Assembly: GCA_025359845.1 (NCBI GenBank)
Contig: JANYDT010000143.1
Location: 1-39,003 of the forward strand
Length of the DNA: 39,003 nucleotides
Source: Acidimicrobiia bacterium
GTDB taxonomy: Bacteria > Actinomycetota > Acidimicrobiia > Acidimicrobiales > JANYDT01
Direction: 5' to 3'
The translations under genes and the position numbers were made by a program. Below are positions 7,704 to 16,990 of this stretch, piece after piece. How positions within the stretch are numbered: the stretch's first letter is position 1; every line of letters starts with the position of its first letter. The notes under the pieces were generated by a model. That model saw only the letters and a program-made list of their open reading frames with translations, was not told the DNA's origin and did not search any database.

Positions 7704-9311
7704 ATGCCGCCGCCGCAAAGCGCCCACGCCCAACCTCAACGGGGCTTCGACAGCACACCAGGATCGTCGACGCGCGACGGTCGATTCGGGCGCATGTTTC
7801 GCACGCTCCCCCCGCTGGACTTGCCCGAAGCCACAGGAGAACAACTCCTGGCTGACCTGGCCGCGGCGATGGCCACCGGGCCAGAAGATCCATTGGTTCG
7901 TGAAACCCAAATTGTGACCGAGGGCGGCAAGGATGCCGGTGACGACGAAGAGAACCTCGCCATCCCCGCCGGCTACACCTATCTCGGTCAGTTCATCGAT
8001 CACGACATCACATTCGACCCGGGATCGTCGCTTACCAAGCTGAACGATCCTGACGCGCTGCACAATTTTCGCACGCCGGCGCTGGATCTGGACTCAGTGT
8101 ATGGTTCCGGACCCGACGACGAACCGTTCCGGTACGAGGGCGACAAGTTCATCCTCGGAACCCAATTGACCGGCAGCCCGGACGCTCGCGCGAAGGACCT
8201 GCCCAGGGCCGCGAATCATCGCGCCATCATCGGCGATCATCGCAACGACGAGAACGTCATTGTGGCACAACTTCATTCAGTCATGATGCGGTTCCACAAT
8301 GCCATCGTCGATGATCTGCCCGATACGAGGGACCGATTCAAAATCGCGCAACAGCGAGTGCAGTGGCACTACCAATGGGTCGTGATTTGGGACTTCTTGA
8401 GTCGAATTTGCGGAAAAGCTGTGGTGCAGGACATCTTGCCTATGGAGCCATATGTCGGGGCGGTTCATGGGATAGGACATACCGCCCTTGCGGTCAATGT
8501 GCGCCGCCCTCGACTCCTCTTCTACCTACCCCAAGAACGGGCATTCATGCCAGTCGAGTTCTCCGGCGCGGCATATCGCTTCGGGCATTCCATGGTTCGG
8601 CCCTTCTACCGGCTCAACGAACACTCCGGCCCGTTAGCCACGTTCAGCGCCGATCCGAAGACCAGCCTCTCGGGCTTCCAGCCCATCGCCGGCGATCCGC
8701 GGAAGACGTGGGGCTTCGACTGGCGGCTGTTCTTTCCAGCCGCCGCCGCCGATCAGGCGCTCGTGTTCGCCAAGGGTGGACCGCCGGTGATGCGACTGCA
8801 GCCCAGTTACAAGATCGACACCCAGATCGTTGATCCGCTCGTCCACCTTCCGCCGGCTCAGTTCAGCCCCGGATTTCACTCGTTGGCGCTACGCAACTTG
8901 GTCAGAGGCTGGCGCCTCGGGCTGCCGAGCGGACAAGCCGTGGCTAGAGCCATGGGAGTAGAGCCACTCAACGAGGCCGACCTCGTCATCGGGCCCAGGC
9001 ACACGCCCATCGCGCAAATAGCGGGTGGTATATTTGCTAACGATACGCCTCTATGGCTCTACGTATTGGCCGAGGCTCAAAAGAACATGGAGACCAGCGG
9101 CAAGGGCGTCGTTCGCCCCAACACGGGGAGCGCCACCCTCGGTCCAGTCGGGGCCCGAATCGTCGCTGAAACGACTATCGGCTTGATCACCGAGGATCGC
9201 TTCTCATTCCTTCGAAACGAACCGAATTGGACGCCCCACTACGGTCGCGACACGTTCGCGGGTCGGGTCTTCGAAATGGGGGACCTGATAGCGAAGGCGA
9301 TGGAGGCGTAA
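7704..9311 (+). CDS. Animal-type haem peroxidase (An_peroxidase family)
   Basis: A 535-residue protein of the animal haem peroxidase superfamily, whose members oxidise small substrates or halides with hydrogen peroxide. The distal site is seen in GQFIDHDITFD (His100 and Asp101). The GDHRNDENVIVAQLHSVMMR segment carries the conserved catalytic Arg and the long helix, and RFGHSMVRPFY (His295) is the proximal haem-ligand helix. The ATG at 7704 has a strong Shine-Dalgarno AAGGAG at 7690-7695. No signal peptide is apparent. It is 7 bp from the LuxR-type regulator, so the two are probably cotranscribed. Substrate cannot be read from the sequence. Confidence 0.9.
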   Translation: MPPPQSAHAQPQRGFDSTPGSSTRDGRFGRMFRTLPPLDLPEATGEQLLADLAAAMATGPEDPLVRETQIVTEGGKDAGDDEENLAIPAGYTYLGQFIDHDITFDPGSSLTKLNDPDALHNFRTPALDLDSVYGSGPDDEPFRYEGDKFILGTQLTGSPDARAKDLPRAANHRAIIGDHRNDENVIVAQLHSVMMRFHNAIVDDLPDTRDRFKIAQQRVQWHYQWVVIWDFLSRICGKAVVQDILPMEPYVGAVHGIGHTALAVNVRRPRLLFYLPQERAFMPVEFSGAAYRFGHSMVRPFYRLNEHSGPLATFSADPKTSLSGFQPIAGDPRKTWGFDWRLFFPAAAADQALVFAKGGPPVMRLQPSYKIDTQIVDPLVHLPPAQFSPGFHSLALRNLVRGWRLGLPSGQAVARAMGVEPLNEADLVIGPRHTPIAQIAGGIFANDTPLWLYVLAEAQKNMETSGKGVVRPNTGSATLGPVGARIVAETTIGLITEDRFSFLRNEPNWTPHYGRDTFAGRVFEMGDLIAKAMEA

Positions 9312-9318
9312 ACCGCGG

Positions 9319-12039
9319 ATGGCCGAATCAAATGGCGGGGCCCGGGACGGGCTAATTGGCCGCGATGCGGAGTTCGGCGTTCTGGCCCGGTTTCTCGACG
9401 AGTTGGCTGACGGTCGGCCGAACCCCGTAGTGCTGCGGGGTCCGGCCGGCGTCGGCAAGTCCCATCTCCTCACCGCAAGCGTAATGGAGGCAGCGCAACA
9501 GCGGGGCTTTCGAGTCGTTCAATCGGCCGGTCACGCGGCCGAGGGGCCGCTCCCCTACATCGGCCTGGCCGACCTGTTCGACGGAATCGAGTTGGCGGCC
9601 CACGATATGGCGGCCGTTCAGCGGACGGTCCTCGAAGTCGTGCTGCGCCGTCAAGCGTCGCCTCGGCGCGCCGGCGACCCACTCACCGTGGGTACCGCCG
9701 TTCGGTCGATCCTGGCGAGCCTTGCCAAGGATCGACCGACCTTGATCGTCATCGACGATCTGCAATGGTTCGACAGTCCGAGTTGGGACGCCGTGATGTT
9801 CGCCTTTCGCCGCCTACGGCAATCGCGGCTGAGAGTCAGTCTCGGCGCGACATGGCGGGTCGGCGAGGGTGACACCGAACGGCTCGAGTCATTCTTCGCC
9901 GAGTTCGCCGGCATCGACCTGTCCGTCGGACCGCTCTCCGACGCCTCCATCTCGGCCATCGTGGCTGGGCACGCGCCCTCGTTGAGTACGGGGGAACGTG
10001 CTCTGGTCGTGGACCGGGCCGGTGGGTACCCGTTGTTTGCCCTCGAGTTGGCTCGGCACCCCACCGCCGATGCACTGCCGGCCTCGGTAGATGCGTCATT
10101 CGGGCGGCGGCTGCGACTCCTGTCCGACGACGCGCTCGAAGCCATTGGCTTGTGCGCCCTCTCGACCGAACCCAGAATCGAGGTATTGATGGCATGCCTC
10201 GGGCGCGAGCGGGCCAACGGCGCTATTGACGAACTCGCAGCGAGCGATCTCGCCCGTCCTTCACAAGGACAGATGCAGTACCGCCATCCGTTGGTCGCCG
10301 CCGCAGTATCGACCCGATTGTCAACGGCAACGGCGCACCGCCTGCGCACGATGCTCGCCGGCGCCGCCCTTTCGGCTTCCGAGCGGGCTCGCCACCTTCG
10401 CTCCCTGCACGCGCCGCCCCACGCCGAGACGGCAGACGTGTTGGTCGCAGCGAGTAGCGAACACTTGCTTCGTGGGGTGCTCCACGAAGCGGCTCGGCTG
10501 GCGGGATCGGCGGCCGAATACACGCCACTGGGGGACAAGTACCGCGATGACCGGATCGCCGCGGCGGTCCGTTTGTTCGTCGACGCGTCACTGGCGCACG
10601 AGGCCCAAGCCTTGATCGATCGCATCGGCCCATTGACCAAGCCTCGGAGCGCGGCATGGGCCGATTGGGCCCGGGCCATGGCCTCCATGACGCAAGGACG
10701 ATTGCCCGACGCGGAGGATCAGCTGCGCCGGGTTGCGGCCGGTTCCGACTACCCCGAGATTGTTGTCCGCGCCTGCCTCGACCACAGTTATCTCCTTTCG
10801 CAGATCGGCCGGTTCACCGACTCGGCCACGGTGGCCGCCGCCGCGGTCGCCGCGTCGAGCACGCTTCCCGACGCGTTTCGGTCTGAGGTCTTGGCCACCG
10901 AAGTCGCGGCGAGAGCAACGGCTGGCCTCGCTTGGGATCGCCCCCAACTCGCCGAGGCCCTGCGCCTCGAGGACTTCGACCGGCGCACGTTGCCACACCT
11001 CCGGGCCACCGGCGTAGCCGCCATCACGGCAATCTTCGACGACGATCACTCAGCGGCCGAGGCCCATCTCATGAGACTGATCGAGATGGGCGCAGCGGGA
11101 GATTCTACCGGTGAGCATGGGTGGACATCGATGTTTCTCGCCTACGTCCGCTATCGGCTCGGGACCATGAACGACGAGAGCACCGCACCGCACCTCGATT
11201 CGATCACTTGGCTCGGGGGCCTGTACGACCAAGCCCGTCGCGTCGTCACGGCCGCCGAGCCTTTCGGACCGCTCCTCCAATTCATCGGTGGCGTCGTCGC
11301 GTCCACGCCGGGTTCGGCCACCGTGGCGGTCACGCTGGCCGGCGGCCGGTTCATGGCCGAGGGCCGCCACGACGAGTTCCTCACCGTGGCCGTCCCGTTG
11401 CTGACCATGCTGGAAGGGACCGACGTTCGCGAGCCGATCATCATGATATGGGCGGCCGACGTGGCCGATGCTTACGTCGCTACGGGCAACCTTGACGAGG
11501 CGCGCCGAACTATCGAATTCTTGCGCGCCATGAACGATCAGATTCCTCGGCGATCAGTCGCCGCAGCCCTCGCGAGGGCGCAGGCCTCGCTCGACGAGGC
11601 GAGCGGCGACTTAGAGGCGGCCTGGCAACAGGCCACCCTCTCGGTCGAGGGGTTCGCCGCGCTCGAATGGCCAAGCGAACACGGACGCGCCTTGCTCGTT
11701 CGAGCCCACGTGGCCCGCCGCCGCCATCAGCACCGCGCCGCGCTCGACGATGCTCATGCTGCGACCATCGCGTTCGGACGCGCGGGTGCCGCGGCGTGGA
11801 TGGTGGTCGCGCAACGAGAGGTGATCCGCATGACCCGGGCGCGGCGCGGCGCGACCGATGAGCGCACCGAAACGCAAACGCGGGTCGCGGAATTGCTCCG
11901 GGTCGGCAAATCCAACAATGAGATCGCCGCGAGCCTGCATATTAGTGTAAAGACCGTGGAGTCGCATCTAACGCAGATCTACCGACTCGCAGGCGTCCGC
12001 GGGCGGGCCGAATTCCTCACGCAAGAACGAGAGAACTGA
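9319..12039 (+). CDS. LuxR-family transcriptional regulator with N-terminal AAA ATPase (LAL type)
   Basis: A 906-residue large ATP-binding LuxR regulator. The N-terminal P-loop domain has Walker A GPAGVGKS (residues 41-48) and Walker B LIVIDDLQWFD (about 142-152). A long alpha-helical middle part resembles the TPR-like sensor region of this class. The C-terminus (about 852-900) is a GerE/LuxR helix-turn-helix with NNEIAASLHISVKTVESHL. Such proteins are ATP-dependent activators responding to small molecules or partner proteins. Starting 7 bp after the peroxidase stop, it probably regulates that operon or neighbouring loci; the target is an inference from position. Confidence 0.9.
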   Translation: MAESNGGARDGLIGRDAEFGVLARFLDELADGRPNPVVLRGPAGVGKSHLLTASVMEAAQQRGFRVVQSAGHAAEGPLPYIGLADLFDGIELAAHDMAAVQRTVLEVVLRRQASPRRAGDPLTVGTAVRSILASLAKDRPTLIVIDDLQWFDSPSWDAVMFAFRRLRQSRLRVSLGATWRVGEGDTERLESFFAEFAGIDLSVGPLSDASISAIVAGHAPSLSTGERALVVDRAGGYPLFALELARHPTADALPASVDASFGRRLRLLSDDALEAIGLCALSTEPRIEVLMACLGRERANGAIDELAASDLARPSQGQMQYRHPLVAAAVSTRLSTATAHRLRTMLAGAALSASERARHLRSLHAPPHAETADVLVAASSEHLLRGVLHEAARLAGSAAEYTPLGDKYRDDRIAAAVRLFVDASLAHEAQALIDRIGPLTKPRSAAWADWARAMASMTQGRLPDAEDQLRRVAAGSDYPEIVVRACLDHSYLLSQIGRFTDSATVAAAAVAASSTLPDAFRSEVLATEVAARATAGLAWDRPQLAEALRLEDFDRRTLPHLRATGVAAITAIFDDDHSAAEAHLMRLIEMGAAGDSTGEHGWTSMFLAYVRYRLGTMNDESTAPHLDSITWLGGLYDQARRVVTAAEPFGPLLQFIGGVVASTPGSATVAVTLAGGRFMAEGRHDEFLTVAVPLLTMLEGTDVREPIIMIWAADVADAYVATGNLDEARRTIEFLRAMNDQIPRRSVAAALARAQASLDEASGDLEAAWQQATLSVEGFAALEWPSEHGRALLVRAHVARRRHQHRAALDDAHAATIAFGRAGAAAWMVVAQREVIRMTRARRGATDERTETQTRVAELLRVGKSNNEIAASLHISVKTVESHLTQIYRLAGVRGRAEFLTQEREN

Positions 12040-12046
12040 CTCGACG

Positions 12047-12517
12047 TCATCCTCCGCAAGGTCGCGGGCCGAGCGAGGGCCAGAAGACGCCAGTCGCGCA
12101 TCGCGCCGCAGGGCGACGCCATGACCCTCTCGTGGGAGACCGCACAAGCTCCATCACCGCGATCGCCCTCCCCTCGCCACGGACCAGGCTGAACCGGATC
12201 CGGAAGGTGCGCTTGGCGGCCGTGTTGGAGCTGGTCGGGAAGTCGCAGTTGCCGAGCCCGAGCACGGCGCCCGAGTCGAGCGTGACGAATTTCGATCCGA
12301 CCTGCGCTTCGAGAACGCAGTCGCCGAGGAAGACAGAGAGAATGCAGTTCAAAACGCTGGCCGTGATGGCGACGGTCTTCTGGATCTCGGCCGATGCGGG
12401 AGCGCTGACAAGAAACGTAGGTCGACACGGCGAGGCCGCAGCGCCGGCTGAAGGGAAAGACATCGCCGCTGGCAGCGCGGCCAGAGCGATCGCGGCGGCG
12501 AGGATCGAACGCGTCAT
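12047..12517 (-). CDS. Hypothetical secreted protein
   Basis: A 156-residue frame starting at ATG 12517 with a clear signal peptide (MTRSILAAAIALAALPAAMS, cleavage probably near residues 27-29). The mature part has four spaced Cys within about residues 30-90 and a beta-rich composition (AEIQKTVAITASVLNCIL, then KFVTLDSGAVLGLGNCDF), so a disulphide-bonded extracellular domain is plausible. The last 30 or so residues are Arg/Pro-rich and look less protein-like, so the true end may be disturbed by a frameshift. It converges on the LuxR gene with a 7-bp gap. I recognise no family. Confidence 0.5.
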   Translation of the reverse strand: MTRSILAAAIALAALPAAMSFPSAGAAASPCRPTFLVSAPASAEIQKTVAITASVLNCILSVFLGDCVLEAQVGSKFVTLDSGAVLGLGNCDFPTSSNTAAKRTFRIRFSLVRGEGRAIAVMELVRSPTRGSWRRPAARCATGVFWPSLGPRPCGG

Positions 12518-12564
12518 CGGTCGAACACTACGGCGTGGGTTCGCCCGACGATGAAGGTGCGTGC

Positions 12565-12816
12565 TCATTGATCGGCCGAAGTGGTGGTCAGGGCGGCCGG
12601 CAGGGCCGGAGTGGCCTGAGCAGCCTGTGGATGCGAGCGGAGGTGGTCGGCGAGCGCCTTGCGCTTGATGGCGCTCCAGACGCTTTTGCCGATGACGGAG
12701 GCCACGGCCGGCACTGCCGGAATCCACGCCGGCGCCCGCCAGGCATGGATGGCGAACGGGTTGGACTGGGCGGCGAGAGAGGAGAGGTGGACGAGGGTCG
12801 AAAGCGAGGCAAACAT
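12565..12816 (-). CDS. Small hypothetical protein
   Basis: An 83-residue frame starting at ATG 12816, with a good Shine-Dalgarno sequence (GGAG, 6 nt before the start). It has an amphipathic N-terminal half rich in Ala, Trp and Pro, one moderately hydrophobic stretch (WIPAVPAVASVIGKSVW) and a low-complexity Ala/Thr tail. It lies 47 bp upstream of the secreted-protein gene on the same strand. I recognise no domain, and the low-complexity tail makes the gene call tentative. Confidence 0.45.
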   Translation of the reverse strand: MFASLSTLVHLSSLAAQSNPFAIHAWRAPAWIPAVPAVASVIGKSVWSAIKRKALADHLRSHPQAAQATPALPAALTTTSADQ

Positions 12817-13121
12817 GGTGTTCTCCGTTTCGCAGGGCCGGCGATCTGCTCGGCTGAACCAGCATGAACGAAGCGACGCAGCCCGGGTAGAACGCGATCA
12901 ACCCTTCGCTTTTGGGGTATTTCGACCCCTTCCCAAAGGGTCAACGGCGCGGGCGCGTGGTGATGTTGCGGCCCGGGGTGTCGATGGGACCGCGGGGCGT
13001 TAGGATCGCACTTCCGTGATTTGTTGCCGGACTGTCGAGGTTGGCGGTTCCACCTTTCGAGAGATGAGTTCTGAAGGGTAACGATGTTGAGACGGTCGTA
13101 GCTACGGGCAACGACGCCCTT
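12817..13121. promoter_or_regulatory. Divergent intergenic region with short inverted repeat
   Basis: About 305 bp without a convincing gene, lying between the minus-strand small gene and the plus-strand phosphotransferase. At 12924-12942 there is an imperfect inverted repeat (GACCCCTT, 3-nt loop, AAAGGGTC; 7 of 8 positions pair) that could be an operator or a weak hairpin. Non-coding content is otherwise unremarkable. A five-codon frame at 13064 ends at once, and may be the original start region of the phosphotransferase. Confidence 0.35.
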
Positions 13122-14373
13122 GTGGTGTCATGGCTTGAGTCGTTGCTCGATGGCCGCGTGGTCTCATGGGAACGTCAACCTCGTTGGCGCCCGATGTGGT
13201 TCGTCGATGTCGAGCGCGGTGGCCGAATGGAACGAGTCGTGGTGCGCGGCGAGCGGTCCGACACCCCACTGGTGTTCCCGCTCGAACATGAGATGTTGTT
13301 CCAACGTCTGCTCGACGAGCACGGGATTCCGGTACCGCACGTCCACGGGTGGTGCGACGAACCCCGCGCTTATGCCATGGCGGCAGTACCGGGAACACCG
13401 AACTTCGACGGTACGCCGGCGGACCAGCGGGCGACGATCGTCGATGAGTACGTGCAAACGATGGCGCGCATGCACGGCTTGCCGATCGACAAGTTCGTCG
13501 ATGCCGGCGTCATCCGTGGCTCGTCACCGGCCGACGCCGCGCACGTCGGAATCCGTCGTTTTGAACACGTGTATCGGTCGACGAAGGTTCGCCCCGATCC
13601 GTTGATGGAGTTCGTGCTGGGTTGGCTTCGCCGCCATCCGCTACCGGTATCGAATCGTGAGGCACCGATCGTTTGGGACTCCGGCCAGTTCCATCACCAG
13701 GACGGGCATTTCGTGTCGATGATTGATGTCGACACTCGGTCACCTCGGTGATCCGATGATGGATCTGGCGGCGTGGCGCATGCGTGATTCGGTGATCCCG
13801 TACGGTGACTTCAACAAGATCTACGATCGGTACGCCGACCTGACCGGCAAGCCGGTCGACATGGCGGCGATCCAGTATCACCACCTGTTCTTCACTCTCA
13901 CGAACCAGCTCTCGTTCCACGGGCCGCTCGCTCGGCCGCTTGCTGACACCGATTACATGACGTATGCGCACTGGGTCAGCGAGACCAACCTGCACACTGT
14001 CGAAACGATGGCCGAGTACCTCGGACTCAAACTCGATCACGTGCCGATTCCAGATCCGGTGTCGTCGCCGGTGTCGGGGCCGCGTGAGCATCTCTCACGC
14101 TCGCTTCGATCGATCAAGGTCGACGATGCTTACGTCACGTACCAGGTACGGATCGCGTTCCGCCTGGCTCGTCATCTCGAGCGCTTCGATCAGATCGGCG
14201 CCGAGGTCATGGAACAAGACCGTGCCGACCTCGCCGCGCTCACGGGCAAAGCCCCGATCGGATGGGACGAGTGCGAAGCGGAACTCGAGCGTTATATCTC
14301 CGCCGACGACGGCGCCCACGATGCCGAACTGGTCCTTTTGTTCAACCGTCGCTGGCAGCGCTACAAGGCGTGA
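13122..14373 (+). pseudogene. Aminoglycoside/choline-type phosphotransferase, interrupted by a 1-nt frameshift
   Basis: Two overlapping frames (13122-13751 and 13723-14373) join into one kinase-fold protein of the APH family. The first frame has MERVVVRGERSD, FPLEHEMLFQRLL and HVHGWCDEPRAYAM, typical of the N-lobe and hinge, and ends in WDSGQFHHQDGHFVSMIDVD, where the Mg-binding Asp belongs. The second frame resumes with LGHLGDPMMDLAAWR, the expected continuation. Removing one base near 13733-13738 restores a continuous frame, so this is either a recent pseudogene or a sequencing indel. The start is uncertain: GTG 13122 is used here, but homologous sequence seems to extend a little upstream. 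Confidence 0.75.
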
Positions 14374-14499
14374 TGGGGCCCGTCGGCTCGGCCATGGCCG
14401 TCCACCACACGATGCAACCACTCGGGCGATCACTCCTCTGAATCCCAGAGCTGAGCGCCTCGAAACGGCCGGCGTCTCGGCTACGGCACCGCCCCCGGA

Positions 14500-14650
14500 T
14501 GACGTGGGCGATCTGGAAGACGTTGCCGAACGGATCGCGCACCATCGCCCGGCGATCACCGTACGGCGTGGCCGATCCCCCGGCGCCGTGGGCCATGGTG
14601 ACGACCGTGTCGGTGAAGCGAACAAGCGTCCGGCGCAGGGATTGGGTCAC
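14500..14650 (-). pseudogene. Fragment of a VOC (glyoxalase/bleomycin-resistance) family protein
   Basis: On the minus strand about 50 residues read TVVTMAHGAGGSATPYGDRR followed by AMVRDPFGNVFQIAHVI. The GDR...VRDPFGN..QIA pattern is the typical C-terminal strand pair of PhnB-like VOC proteins. No N-terminal half is present and the frame then drifts into unrelated sequence, so this is a remnant. It lies right after the hypD stop, which may mark a former insertion or deletion boundary. Confidence 0.5.
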
Positions 14651-14662
14651 CGGCTCACCCGG

Positions 14663-15790
14663 TCATCTCGAGCGCACCGGGATGGCGCCCCTTCTTTGCG
14701 ACAGCCGTCCGTAGTTGTAGAAAGCGGCGCACGCGCCTTCGGATGAGACCATGCACGTGCCGATGGGCGTCTGCGGCGTGCATGCCGTCCCGAAGACCTT
14801 GCACTCCCACGGACGGATCGCACCCTTGAGTACTTCGCCGCACTGGCACGCTTTCGGATCGGCGATACGAATACCGGGCACCTCGAATCGGCGCTCGGCG
14901 TCGAACTCGGCGTGGGCGGGGTTGAGCCGTAAACCCGAGTGGGGAATGAACCCGAGACCGCGCCACTCGAAGTGCGGTCGCAGTTCGAACACCTCCTCTA
15001 TGGCCGCCAGCGCGCGCCGGTTGCCGTTGGTCGCCACGGCCCGGCTGTATTGATTCTCCACGGTGCACCGGCCGTTACGCAGTTGCGCGAGCAGCATGGC
15101 AATGCCGTGGAGAATGTCGAGCGGCTCGAAGCCGCTGACGACGATTGGCTTGCGATAGCGATCGCTGAGGAGACCGAACGGGGCCAGCCCCACCACGGTG
15201 GAGACGTGTCCGGGGCCGATGAAGCCGTCGAGCTTGAGTCCTGGGCTATCGAGGATGGCTTGGAGCGGCGGCACGATCGTGACGTGGTTGGAGAACACCG
15301 AGAAGTTTTCCACATGGCGCGCTTTCGCGTTGCGAACCGTGACGGCCGTCGAGGGCGCCGTCGTCTCGAAGCCTACGGCCAGAAAAACGACTTGCTGCTC
15401 AGGAGTGCGAACGGCAAGCTCGAGGGCGTCGAGGGGTGAGTACACCATTCGCACGTCGGCGCCCCGGGCCTTGGCTTCGAGGAGCGTCGACTTACTGCCC
15501 GGCACCCGCATCATGTCGCCGAACGTTGTCAGGATCACCCCGTGGGTTTCCGCTACCGCGATCGCGTCGTCGATACGCCCCATAGGGATGACGCACACCG
15601 GACAGCCAGGACCGTGCACGAGTTCGATGCCGGGCGGGAGGATCTGCTCGATGCCGTGGCGATAAATGGCGTGCGTGTGCCCGCCGCAGACCTCCATGAA
15701 CTTGAACTCGTCGTCACCGGCCAGGCTTTCGATCTCGGCCAGAAGGAGCTTGCCCAGAACCGGATCACGGTACTCGTCGACGAATTTCAT
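14663..15790 (-). CDS. hypD: Hydrogenase maturation factor HypD
   Basis: A 375-residue HypD, the iron-sulphur scaffold that with HypC carries the Fe(CN)2CO group before its transfer to the large subunit. The motifs are complete: FMEVCGGHTHAIYRHGI, HGPGCPVCVIP, GFETTAPSTA, GFIGPGHVSTVVG, and the C-terminal cluster-binding Cys set in CQCGEVLKGAI, WECKVFGTACTPQTPIGTC. ATG 15790 gives the normal family length; an open frame continues upstream but inside the SIS gene. Start and SIS stop overlap as ATGA (15790-15787), so translation is coupled. It is the last gene of the minus-strand maturation block. Confidence 0.95.
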   Translation of the reverse strand: MKFVDEYRDPVLGKLLLAEIESLAGDDEFKFMEVCGGHTHAIYRHGIEQILPPGIELVHGPGCPVCVIPMGRIDDAIAVAETHGVILTTFGDMMRVPGSKSTLLEAKARGADVRMVYSPLDALELAVRTPEQQVVFLAVGFETTAPSTAVTVRNAKARHVENFSVFSNHVTIVPPLQAILDSPGLKLDGFIGPGHVSTVVGLAPFGLLSDRYRKPIVVSGFEPLDILHGIAMLLAQLRNGRCTVENQYSRAVATNGNRRALAAIEEVFELRPHFEWRGLGFIPHSGLRLNPAHAEFDAERRFEVPGIRIADPKACQCGEVLKGAIRPWECKVFGTACTPQTPIGTCMVSSEGACAAFYNYGRLSQRRGAIPVRSR

Positions 15791-16983
15791 GGTTGGCCTT
15801 TTCTTACTTCCGCGATTCGGACCACGAGCGCATTGCAGAGCGCGCCTTGGGCCTCCTGGATACGGTGAACGCTCGACGATTCGACGCGCAGGCACACGTC
15901 GACGTCGTCGTGTTCGGCGAGGGCTCCGCCGCCGTAGCCGGCGAACGCAATCGTGGCCGCGCCCGCTCGCTTCGCGGCGGCCACAGCCTCGAGGATGTTC
16001 GCCGATGTGCCGCTCGTGCTGAACACGATCACCACATCCGCCGGCGTCGCGAACGTCTCGACTTGGCGGGCAAACATTCGGGCCGCGCCCACGTCGTTGG
16101 CGATCGCCGAAAGCACCGCAGGGTCGACGAGTGACCTTGCCGGGGCGACATCCTGCACAAGGCGCACGAGCCGGTCGGCGTCACAGGCGCTACCCCCGTT
16201 GCCCATCACCAGGAGCCGGCCTCCGTGTGCGGCCCTCGCTCCCACCAACGACGCCGCATCCTCAAGGGCAGTGGTGTTGACGGCCAGCGACTCCTCGTCG
16301 AGGGCGACGGCTTCGGCCCACGTCGCTCGCGCCGCGGCCGCCAGCTCATCCAGCATGCCGCCATTTTGCGAAGGTGCTCCCGACTGCGACCCGGTCTTGA
16401 GGGAGGGGTAAAGGAACGAGCTTGTGACTTCTTGACGTTCCCCGGGCGGGGCAGGACACCAACCGGGAGTCCGCACGCAGATGAAGGTCAACTCCCACAG
16501 CAGATGGTACGCACGGGTAAGAAATCGTTCGGAGGTGGCGTCGGCGCCGATGCTCACGAACCGGGTGGGCGAGGCGTCGAGCCCATAGTCGGTGGACGAG
16601 CCGAGGGGCCGATCTTCGGTTCTCCAGCCGAGGTGCACATGCGTCACCCCCCATGCCCGACTACTGGCGCCCAACTCGGCTGACCGCGTCGACTCCGCAT
16701 CACCGATGGAGATGATCACGTCACCCGTTCGGGCACTCGAGCGCACGGTTGCCACAAGGGCGTGGGGGCTGACGGTGGGCAGGGCTACGGCGGGGACGGC
16801 ACGAGCGCCCACGGACGCCGGGTGCACGAACTCCACGGCCAAGTGCCGGGCGTGGTCTTCGAGCCCCGGCGCAATGCACCAGAGCGTGGCGCCGTCGTTA
16901 ATCCGAGCGGCGAGTACCGAAGCCGCGACGGCCAACGAAGCCGCCATCGACTCGTGAGGCTTCTCGAGCAAACGGATACTCAT
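15787..16983 (-). CDS. SIS-domain (phosphoheptose-isomerase-like) protein in hyp operon
   Basis: A 398-residue protein. The C-terminal half is a GmhA-like SIS domain: LLVMGNGGSACDADRL, DPAVLSAIANDVGA and IVFSTSGTSANILEAV are the phosphosugar-binding loops. The N-terminal half (about residues 1-190) looks like a second, more diverged SIS-like domain (GDVIISIGDAES). It sits between hypC and hypD with a 7-bp gap upstream and an ATGA overlap downstream, so it is cotranscribed with them. The role in hydrogenase maturation is not established to my knowledge; a sugar-phosphate isomerase or regulatory activity is possible. Start at ATG 16983 is favoured because earlier codons fall inside hypC. Confidence 0.8.
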   Translation of the reverse strand: MSIRLLEKPHESMAASLAVAASVLAARINDGATLWCIAPGLEDHARHLAVEFVHPASVGARAVPAVALPTVSPHALVATVRSSARTGDVIISIGDAESTRSAELGASSRAWGVTHVHLGWRTEDRPLGSSTDYGLDASPTRFVSIGADATSERFLTRAYHLLWELTFICVRTPGWCPAPPGERQEVTSSFLYPSLKTGSQSGAPSQNGGMLDELAAAARATWAEAVALDEESLAVNTTALEDAASLVGARAAHGGRLLVMGNGGSACDADRLVRLVQDVAPARSLVDPAVLSAIANDVGAARMFARQVETFATPADVVIVFSTSGTSANILEAVAAAKRAGAATIAFAGYGGGALAEHDDVDVCLRVESSSVHRIQEAQGALCNALVVRIAEVRKGQP

Positions 16984-16990
16984 GGCAGGG

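Noticed and set aside
9651..10688. 345-residue antisense frame opposite the LuxR regulator
   Set aside because: Arg/Ser/Ala low-complexity composition typical of the complement of GC-rich coding sequence; the sense frame has clear domains.
13700..13755. Selenocysteine explanation for the TGA ending the first phosphotransferase frame
   Set aside because: The downstream homologous sequence is in a different frame, so a one-base indel explains it, not UGA recoding.
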